Assembly (NCBI GenBank): GCA_900320545.1
Contig: ONSU01000001.1
Location: forward strand, 1-64,000
Length of the DNA: 64,000 nt
Source: an uncultured Bacteroidales bacterium
Lineage (GTDB): Bacteria; Bacteroidota; Bacteroidia; Bacteroidales; UBA932
Direction: 5' to 3'
The notes below the pieces were generated by a model. The model saw nothing but the letters and a program-made list of their open reading frames with translations. It did no database searches and was not told where the DNA came from. Shown here piece after piece: positions 51,637 through 58,293 of this stretch. Numbering within the stretch: the stretch's first letter is position 1; every line of letters starts with the position of its first letter. A program made the position numbers and the translations under genes.

Positions 51637-51780
51637 TTAATCATCCCATCCAAGTTCTTCTTCTTCCACTTCGGGCAAGCGGAAGCTGTCACACAGACTC
51701 CCGTCGAGGAGGACGGGCACGGGCTCCGCCTCCGGAGGGCAATAGGGTCGGTTGCTGATTTTCAACATATTCGTAATCAT
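51637..51780 (-). CDS. Small acidic protein preceding the giant β-helix gene (paralogue of 58120-58254)
   Basis: This 47-residue ORF starts at 51780 (alternative internal ATG at 51768) and ends 20 bp before the lipoprotein gene. It contains RPYCPPEAEPV, a middle LLDGSLCDSFRLPEV and an acidic Trp-containing end EEEELGWDD. The same layout (Y-x-x-P, then PE-x-EE...W) recurs in the small ORF at 58120-58254, also directly before a fimbrillin-like β-helix gene. It has its own promoter. It has no signal peptide. It is not in a family I can name, and the pairing argues it is a real gene. Confidence 0.6.
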   Translation of the reverse strand: MITNMLKISNRPYCPPEAEPVPVLLDGSLCDSFRLPEVEEEELGWDD

Positions 51781-51813
51781 TTACTAATTCCAGTGGTATT
51801 TGTGGATAACTTA

Positions 51814-51844
51814 CAAATTTAATATATAATCAATTGAAAAACAA
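51814..51844 (-). promoter_or_regulatory. Promoter of the small acidic ORF/β-helix/phosphoesterase/GH27 unit
   Basis: Leftward TTG 51844-51842, 20-bp spacer, -7 TAAATTTG 51821-51814; first ATG at 51780. Confidence 0.65.
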
Positions 51845-51854
51845 TATGCAGGGA

Positions 51855-51890
51855 AATAAAAAGATTCCCGGAACAAGTCCGGGAATGACA
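51855..51890 (-). terminator. Terminator of the SGNH gene made from a hairpin repeat (copy 5)
   Basis: Read leftward, TTCCCGGACTTGTTCCGGGAA (palindrome within 51862-51889) is followed by TCTTTTTATTT. A second small hairpin, AACCACG...CGTGGTT, lies at 51925-51943. Together they separate the two surface-protein units. Confidence 0.7.
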
Positions 51891-51952
51891 TAAAGAACAA
51901 GTCCACGAAGGACAGGAAAGGCAAACCACGAAGGACGTGGTTCGAAAGCAAC

Positions 51953-53041
51953 CTACTTGATGCCGTACTTGCGGAGAATCTTCAGGACGGGTTTTTCGAT
52001 GGAACGGGCCCAGAGGAAGTAGCCGTAGTCGCCCGGGTGGGTGCCGTCGACCGTGGTGTCGTGCTCCGGAGAGGTCGCGTTGGTAGAAGTGACGAAGTAG
52101 ACGTTCTTGTACTTCTTGCAGGCCTCTTTCATCATCTCTTCGACAAGAGCCATACGATCCTCTTCGGATTTGCGCTTGTCCATCTTGAAATTGCGGTTCT
52201 CGCGATAGATGGAGCGGAGGAAGATCAGCGGAATGTCCGGATGCTTCGCCTGGATGGTCTCGATAAACGGGAAGAGATACTTCCGGATCTGATCGAGGGA
52301 GGGATTGGAGAAGGCGTCGAAAATATACGCCTCCACATCCGCGTCGGCCAGGGCGCGGGCGAAGGCCGGCTGGAGTTTGGAGCGGCCGCTGACGCCGAGC
52401 GAAAGGAGCTGGATGCCGGTGTCGCGCGTGAAGATGGCAGGATAGGTAAGGCCGCTGCGGGTGGTGCCGCCGCCGTGGGTGAAGCTCGATCCGAAGATGC
52501 CGACCCGGTGACGGAACGGAATCGGAATAGCCGCAATCGTACTTCCCTCCTCCACGCCGATCTTGACGGAGCGTTCCTCGCTGTAGAGCGGAAGGTAAAG
52601 GAGACATTCATGCATCGACCCGTCCATATTCTGGATCAGATTCAGCGGCGTATCAGGATGCTTGTCGTCCGGCGTGCCGGAAGAGGCCCAGAGCCACTTG
52701 CCGTCCTGTTTGATGTAAAGGTCATAGCCCCGCAGCGCCACGCCCGGGGAGAAATTGCCGAAACGGCGGTAGCCGTACTCCGTCAGGATGGTGATGCTCT
52801 TGGAATCGGTCTTGAAGGCCACGCTGAGGCCGGAAGACTGGACGATGACGGTGAGGTCTTTCTTCTCGAACCCTTTGTATTTGGCCGTATCCAGCCGGTG
52901 ATAGGGATTGGGCGTATCCGGGAAAAGGTTGCCGACAAGGGTAAGGTCGGCGGCTTCGGTGTATTTGATCCCCTCTTGCGCCGAGGCGGAAAGGGATGCA
53001 AAAAGTGTCAGTGCAATGACGACAGGTAGCAGATGTTTCAT
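51953..53041 (-). CDS. Secreted SGNH/GDSL-type hydrolase with GxDLY N-terminal domain
   Basis: This 362-residue protein has a signal peptide (MKHLLPVVIALTLFASLSASA). The N-terminal β-domain (about 25-170) contains GVALRGYDLYIKQDG, the GxDLY motif of esterases with this two-domain build. The catalytic domain (about 178-355) has the nucleophile block GIFGSSFTHGGG (Ser in GSS replacing the usual GDS) and Asp/His in VDGTHPGDYGY near the C-terminus. It would remove acetyl or other acyl groups from glycans. It is 44 bp from the GH127 gene and ends the first unit with a terminator behind it. Confidence 0.82.
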   Translation of the reverse strand: MKHLLPVVIALTLFASLSASAQEGIKYTEAADLTLVGNLFPDTPNPYHRLDTAKYKGFEKKDLTVIVQSSGLSVAFKTDSKSITILTEYGYRRFGNFSPGVALRGYDLYIKQDGKWLWASSGTPDDKHPDTPLNLIQNMDGSMHECLLYLPLYSEERSVKIGVEEGSTIAAIPIPFRHRVGIFGSSFTHGGGTTRSGLTYPAIFTRDTGIQLLSLGVSGRSKLQPAFARALADADVEAYIFDAFSNPSLDQIRKYLFPFIETIQAKHPDIPLIFLRSIYRENRNFKMDKRKSEEDRMALVEEMMKEACKKYKNVYFVTSTNATSPEHDTTVDGTHPGDYGYFLWARSIEKPVLKILRKYGIK

Positions 53042-53085
53042 ACGGTTTTATGGTTTAGTCTTGCAAATTTAATCGGGAATGGCGT

Positions 53086-55020
53086 TTACTCCCCCAGCAC
53101 CGGGAAGACGGTCAGGCGAAGGGTGGTGGTGCCGTAGGGAACGAGGTCCAGGTACTGTTCGGGGCCGGTGGGCGAAGGGCGGACGGGGAGGTCAGGAGTC
53201 AGAAGTTCTCCCTTGGGGCCTTTGTCGTAGTCCCAGGAAATGGGGCGGACAGGGATGCAGAGGCGGACTGCCTGGTCAGTGCCTCCAAGTCCGGAATGGG
53301 CGTCATGCGTGACAACGGCCTGCGCATCGGCGGGAACGGCGAAATTCCACGGACCGGAAGGCCGGATGTCCCAGCAGGGGAAGGCCTCATCGTCGGCGGG
53401 GTATTTCCCGTTCATATTCGCGTAGCGGGTCGTATCTTTCTGATACCGGGCCGGAATGGCATAGCTGTACACCAGCGGTCCGCGCTCGAACCAGACGCCG
53501 CCGCCATAAGCCGTCTGCCGCACGACATTCATCGGGAGGCGGAGGACGACTTTGTCGCCGTCACGCCATTTCCGGTTCAGGGAAACGAACGTCCCTGCGG
53601 GAAGGGCGATCCGGGCGTCCTTCCCGTTGACGGTAAGGGATGCCCCGGAGCACCACTCGGGAATGCGAAGCCGCAATTTCAGGGGGTGCTTTCCTTTCGC
53701 GGCCTCAACCCGCAGCACGATTTCCTCGCCATACGGATACGCCGTCTCTTCGACGAAGGTCAGATCATCGCTGTAGCGGAACCGGGACGGGCCATAGAGC
53801 GCGGCCACGGCCTCCCCTTCCCCGCGAAGCCACATCCGTGCCGCATAGTTGGGCAGGAGCCGGTGGATGTTGCCGGCGCAGCATTCGGTCTGATGGGTGG
53901 GCCGGTAGGCCATCCAGGTCGAGCAGTAATTGTCTTTGTTGTGGTTGGAGGTGCCCGTCGCCAGGAACTGGTTAACGGAAGAATAATACTGGAGCGCCTT
54001 GAAATCCCCGGTCACGCTTCCCAGCCCGGCATTGAAGACGATTTTCTCCATCCGGTCGGCGAAGCGGACCTCTTGCAGGATTTCGAGATAGTAGCCCAGC
54101 GTCCAGCTCATATCCACGGTATTGCAGGTCTCGTGGCTGTGCCGGATATCCCGGCCCTGAAGCCATTCCGCGCTCGTGAAGAGGCCGTCCGGAAGTCCGT
54201 CTTCGGCGAAGAGCCGGTCGAGGGAATACACGGCAAGCTGGCGATACCAGGAGTCGCCCGTCGCCGCATAGAGCAGAATCGGGAGTTTGAGAATCTCGCT
54301 CATCGTTACCCCGTGCATCTTGTAGGGGTCCTTCCCCTGAAGGAATTCGGGCGTCACCCAGTCGTCGCGGCTGGTCTTGATGTCGCCGAGGAGCGTTTTC
54401 CGCATCCGGAAGGCCGAATCGGCCCGCGCAATAAGGGCCGCGTCTCCGGTCCGGCGGGCCGTCCAGAGCATTCCCTCGATGGAGAGGATGTCGCGCCGCC
54501 GGATCAGTTGCTTCAGCGGAATGGAAAGATAATGCCGGTGCAGCGCCTCCAGGGTGGCCGGATCCGGGGCGATGTCATACGCCGCCTTCACCGCCCGGAA
54601 GAAAACGGTGAACGGCCAGGTATATTCCACCTTGCGGGAACCGAGCCGCCCGCTCTCCCACGGATGCGCCAGCGTATACCGGATGCCCGACTCGCCCTTG
54701 TCAATCAGCGATTTATCATCGAGCAGATACCCGAGCCGGAGCAGGCCGTCAGTGTAATAGGCCGTCTGCTCATAGCGCCACCAGTCGCGCCCGTGCTCTC
54801 CCATCCGGGGAATCTCCCCCGCCCACAGGCAGGTATTGTACGGATAGGAAAGTGCCTCGGGATGGCCGGTAAGCCCCTCCCGTTGTGTCTCCAGTTTGTC
54901 CCGCAGCCAGCCCTCCGGCCGGATGTCCCTGAGCCCCGGCTCTTCCCAGGGTTCCTGCGCCGCTGCGGCAAATGTCAGAGACACCGCCGCCATAAAAGAT
55001 GCAAAGTGGAAGAATCTCAT
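53086..55020 (-). CDS. GH127 β-L-arabinofuranosidase family protein
   Basis: This 644-residue secreted protein (signal MRFFHFASFMAAVSLTFAAA) has the all-α barrel of DUF1680/GH127. Catalytic-site blocks: SHETCNTVDMSW with the Glu of the HETC motif, and THQTECCAGNIHRL, where the cysteine pair supplies the Zn-bound Cys nucleophile known from HypBA1. A C-terminal β-sandwich follows. It would release β-L-arabinofuranose from plant glycoproteins or arabinans. The start at 55020 is used because the longer ORF merely reads through upstream hairpin repeats. Confidence 0.85.
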   Translation of the reverse strand: MRFFHFASFMAAVSLTFAAAAQEPWEEPGLRDIRPEGWLRDKLETQREGLTGHPEALSYPYNTCLWAGEIPRMGEHGRDWWRYEQTAYYTDGLLRLGYLLDDKSLIDKGESGIRYTLAHPWESGRLGSRKVEYTWPFTVFFRAVKAAYDIAPDPATLEALHRHYLSIPLKQLIRRRDILSIEGMLWTARRTGDAALIARADSAFRMRKTLLGDIKTSRDDWVTPEFLQGKDPYKMHGVTMSEILKLPILLYAATGDSWYRQLAVYSLDRLFAEDGLPDGLFTSAEWLQGRDIRHSHETCNTVDMSWTLGYYLEILQEVRFADRMEKIVFNAGLGSVTGDFKALQYYSSVNQFLATGTSNHNKDNYCSTWMAYRPTHQTECCAGNIHRLLPNYAARMWLRGEGEAVAALYGPSRFRYSDDLTFVEETAYPYGEEIVLRVEAAKGKHPLKLRLRIPEWCSGASLTVNGKDARIALPAGTFVSLNRKWRDGDKVVLRLPMNVVRQTAYGGGVWFERGPLVYSYAIPARYQKDTTRYANMNGKYPADDEAFPCWDIRPSGPWNFAVPADAQAVVTHDAHSGLGGTDQAVRLCIPVRPISWDYDKGPKGELLTPDLPVRPSPTGPEQYLDLVPYGTTTLRLTVFPVLGE

Positions 55021-55039
55021 ATTCCTTGAAATCAGGAGA

Positions 55040-55128
55040 GGCAAGGCACGTTTTAAGGTATTTTTGTGCCTTGCCCCCCCTTGAAAACCCGAGGCAAAGC
55101 ACAAAACAGCGTCATTTTGTGCCTTACC
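55040..55128. repeat. Two tandem hairpins upstream of the GH127 gene
   Basis: GGCAAGGCAC (55040-55049) pairs perfectly with GTGCCTTGCC (55066-55075). GGCAAAGCACAAAA (55093-55106) pairs with TTTTGTGCCTTACC (55115-55128) with two mismatches. The units repeat at about 53 bp. They lie between the β-helix stop and the GH127 start. Confidence 0.7.
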
Positions 55129-55154
55129 CCTAGTTCGATTAAACCTTTCCGACT

Positions 55155-58118
55155 TTAGTCGAGAAGATACGTTCCGGAGACGGTAGCACCGCCGTCCGTG
55201 GTGATCATATTGGACTCCAAGGTAATGGCCGCGCCATTAAGAGTACCCTTGACACCGCAATCCTTGATGACGGTGCCCTCGGCAGCGTTGCTGACCAACA
55301 CAGCGGCTTCCGTCGCAGCACTGTCGGTGCCCTTCGTAATAGTCGCCCCATCAACCTTACAGGCATCAATGGAACTGCCGCTGTCAAGCAGATAGACAAG
55401 ACCGCCGATATTCTTGACAGTTTGCAACGTCCCCTTGAAGGAGCAATTCTTCAACGAGGTACCGACAGCCCAGCTGACAATGCCGCCGTTCCCTAAAGCG
55501 CTCTTGTTTCCGCCGATCACACCACCGACTTCGTTGTCTTCAAGGACAGCATCCCCGGCATAACCGGCAAGACCTCCGATATAACCACGGTAGTTGGTTG
55601 TGGCAAGAGTGGGGTTAACTGTACAGCCTTTCACGGATGCGGGTGAATCAGCCGTTCCGATAATCACCGCGACGATACCGCCACCGAAAGGAGCTCCGTC
55701 AAGGGTTGTGCGGTTGTTGTAATTCTGAGACCAAACCCTTCCGGTGTTAGAGCAGGAAGAAATCTCGAGACCCGCAAGTCCGGTACTACCATTAGTGGCA
55801 TGATTGGCCATCAAGCCGACAATGCCGCCTACATAAGTACGACGATCATTAATGCCTCCGCTTGTTTCGCCTCCGAGAGTATTCTCGGCATGTACAAGAG
55901 CCGTATTCGTACAGCCGGTCACTTTGCTGTCAGCCCCGTTCAGGCAACCGGCGATTCCTCCTACTGAAACTCTGGCATAAGCAGTTCTATTGACTGTATC
56001 TGAAGACTTCACAAATTCTCCTGAATTGCTGCAGTCTTTAACAGAAACGGAGAACTTTTGACCGTATCCGATGATACCGCCCAAATCAATGGTAGCAGAT
56101 GTACTCGTAGTCGGAGTATTGCTGAGTACCGAAGCCAAGTTATTGCATTTCTCGATATTCAGCGCAGCAGCTGCGCCACCCACGATGCCGCCAAGTGCAA
56201 TATAACGGTTAGACTGTCCTCCATTCAACTGGTTGGTCCTGGTAATGGTGCCCGTCGCTTTGTTTTCGCAATCCTTAATCAGGCCTGCGGCATCTCCGGC
56301 GATTCCGCCCAACCAAAGGGTCGTACTCTGACAGACAGTGGAGACCGGACCATAGTTGTTGCAATTCTCAAGACTGCCCATAGAACGCCCGGCAATGCCA
56401 CCGACACGGCTTTGAGTAGTTTCCGCACGGGCGCCATCGGATTTAAAGATAATTTCCAACGCATTGTCGCAGTCGCTGATCGAGACATCGGCAGCAGCCA
56501 GGCCCGTTATACCTCCGATAGCGGGGATAAATTGTCCGCGGACATCCATCTTGTTCTTACCAGGTTCATTAGGGTCAGAAGACACACAGCCCTTAATCGT
56601 ACCGTCAGCCGAGTAACCCGAGATACCACCGACATAGAAAGTTTTTTTGAGAGCGATTATCCCGCCGTATTCATCACCGTCGGAAATGGTAATATTGCCG
56701 GTAAAATAGCTGTCTTTAATGTTACCGTTATCACCAAGATAACCTGTCAAACCGCCGATGTCTGCATTATTGGCAGTAATTGTAGCAGACTGGGAACAAA
56801 TCACATCTCCAGTCATGCTGCATGCTTCAATGGTTCCACCATAGTTGCGGCCCACTAGGCCTCCGTAAAACTGAGTGGCCGTCGTCACCTCCTCAATATT
56901 GTTAATGTCAAGGTCACCCTCGACGACAACATTGCGAAGGACACCCTTATGACGGCCTATGACAATGCCATGCATGGTGGTACCGCTTGCGGGATTGACG
57001 GTAACGGTACAGTCATCCGTAAAATGAAGATTCTGAACGATACCGCCGGAACCGGTGTAAGCGAACAAAGGAGCAGACCCCGTATAGCCGCTGATTTTAT
57101 GCTCGTTGCCCTCGAACACTCCGTTGAAATAATTGGTATTATCATCCGAAATGACATTTCCGACACCATTGGTGGCAGTAAAGGCCTCCGAAGTCGAGGA
57201 GTCGAAAACAATATCATTAACGACGTGAACAATCGGTTCCTTTCCTTCAAACACCTCGGCATTCCAGTCCTGTGCGAACTGGATCAGGTCCGCGGCGCTG
57301 GTGATGACGACGTCGATCGCGGTCCCGGTCGGGAGGAATTCGATCTCCGGGAAGGCCTTGATATCGCCGGCGGCGAAGGTCTTGGCGGAAGTCGTGGAGA
57401 TCTCCATAAAGTGGCCCTGGATGTCCGTCAGGCGGACCTTGAAGTTGTAGGTACCGGCGGGAACGGGGATAAAGAGATCCTGGGCCGTCTCCGTCAGGGT
57501 CAGGTTCGGACGGATGGATACCGTCCGGTCTTCTTCGACGGGATTGAGGTAAGGGGTCAGTTCGCCCGTTTCGAAGTCAACGGCGAAATCACCGCTCAGC
57601 TGGGTATCCTCTGAGGAAATCGAGACTGCGACGATCTTGTCCATGTCGGGATTCTCCCCGCTGTACTTCTTGACGGAAAGCTTGACGGCGGCCGTGAGGG
57701 GCTTGACGGTCAGGGATTCCGCATCGCCATAGCCGACGAGCGGAAGGATTCCGCTCGTGGCCTGCTGCGGCAGCGTTACAGAGAAATCATCCTTCCAGAT
57801 GGTCTCGGGATACACGGCATTGAACGGAGGGTCGATGACAGAAGCGAAGGTAAACGACGCGCTGGCGCTGTTCGCTTCCAAATCGGCCAGAGGCTCGGAG
57901 ACGACGCCGTTGACGGCGACCTTGTCGCCATTGGCCCAATAGACGGGACGTTTGCCTTCGGAGACTTCGCCAATCGTGGTCTTGGTCTCTCCGGTCGAAA
58001 TGGTGAGAACCGTCTTCCCCTTCAGGGAAGGCGTACCCTCGGAAGGAGTCAGTTCCTCCCGGTTGCAGCTGACGGCCAGAAGGGCCGCGACGCTCAGAAG
58101 AGTCAATACTTTTTTCAT
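55155..58118 (-). CDS. GLUG-like β-helix surface lipoprotein with fimbrillin-like N-terminus
   Basis: This 987-residue lipoprotein (LLAVSC, Cys18) is a paralogue of the protein at 47885-51616. The fimbrillin-like domain (about 25-275) has ETKTTIGEVSEGKRPVYW and WANGDKVAVNG. The rest is GLUG-like: repeats such as GGLVGRNYGGTI, GGIAGRSMG, GGIVGLMAN, separated by C(S/N)N and similar turns. The start at 58118 gives the lipoprotein signal and lies 1 bp after the stop of the small ORF; the longer reading is unlikely. Repeats are lower in GC than the N-terminal part (step near 57300). Surface adhesion or glycan binding is inferred. Confidence 0.85.
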   Translation of the reverse strand: MKKVLTLLSVAALLAVSCNREELTPSEGTPSLKGKTVLTISTGETKTTIGEVSEGKRPVYWANGDKVAVNGVVSEPLADLEANSASASFTFASVIDPPFNAVYPETIWKDDFSVTLPQQATSGILPLVGYGDAESLTVKPLTAAVKLSVKKYSGENPDMDKIVAVSISSEDTQLSGDFAVDFETGELTPYLNPVEEDRTVSIRPNLTLTETAQDLFIPVPAGTYNFKVRLTDIQGHFMEISTTSAKTFAAGDIKAFPEIEFLPTGTAIDVVITSAADLIQFAQDWNAEVFEGKEPIVHVVNDIVFDSSTSEAFTATNGVGNVISDDNTNYFNGVFEGNEHKISGYTGSAPLFAYTGSGGIVQNLHFTDDCTVTVNPASGTTMHGIVIGRHKGVLRNVVVEGDLDINNIEEVTTATQFYGGLVGRNYGGTIEACSMTGDVICSQSATITANNADIGGLTGYLGDNGNIKDSYFTGNITISDGDEYGGIIALKKTFYVGGISGYSADGTIKGCVSSDPNEPGKNKMDVRGQFIPAIGGITGLAAADVSISDCDNALEIIFKSDGARAETTQSRVGGIAGRSMGSLENCNNYGPVSTVCQSTTLWLGGIAGDAAGLIKDCENKATGTITRTNQLNGGQSNRYIALGGIVGGAAAALNIEKCNNLASVLSNTPTTSTSATIDLGGIIGYGQKFSVSVKDCSNSGEFVKSSDTVNRTAYARVSVGGIAGCLNGADSKVTGCTNTALVHAENTLGGETSGGINDRRTYVGGIVGLMANHATNGSTGLAGLEISSCSNTGRVWSQNYNNRTTLDGAPFGGGIVAVIIGTADSPASVKGCTVNPTLATTNYRGYIGGLAGYAGDAVLEDNEVGGVIGGNKSALGNGGIVSWAVGTSLKNCSFKGTLQTVKNIGGLVYLLDSGSSIDACKVDGATITKGTDSAATEAAVLVSNAAEGTVIKDCGVKGTLNGAAITLESNMITTDGGATVSGTYLLD

Positions 58119-58119
58119 A

Positions 58120-58254
58120 CTACCAGTCCTCCTCCGTTTCTTCATACTCGGGAATCGTGGCAGTGGCCAGGAACTGCTTCTCGAAGGCAGCCGGCTTGAC
58201 CCGGACGGCCGGTGCTACGTAGGCCGTGCGATGATTCTGCGTTGTTGTTTTCAT
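58120..58254 (-). CDS. Small acidic protein preceding a β-helix gene (paralogue of 51637-51780)
   Basis: This 44-residue ORF has a basic N-terminal part (MKTTTQNHRTAYVAPAVRV), a middle AAFEKQFLATATIPEY and the acidic end EETEEDW. Its stop is one base from the next ATG, so translation is coupled. The YxxP...PExEE...W pattern matches the small ORF at 51637-51780, which occupies the same position before the other large β-helix gene. It has no signal peptide; function unknown. Possible roles are a secretion chaperone, a leader peptide or an anchor helper. Confidence 0.6.
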   Translation of the reverse strand: MKTTTQNHRTAYVAPAVRVKPAAFEKQFLATATIPEYEETEEDW

Positions 58255-58293
58255 ACTGTAATACTATATTAAACGATATTAACTTTATTGGAA

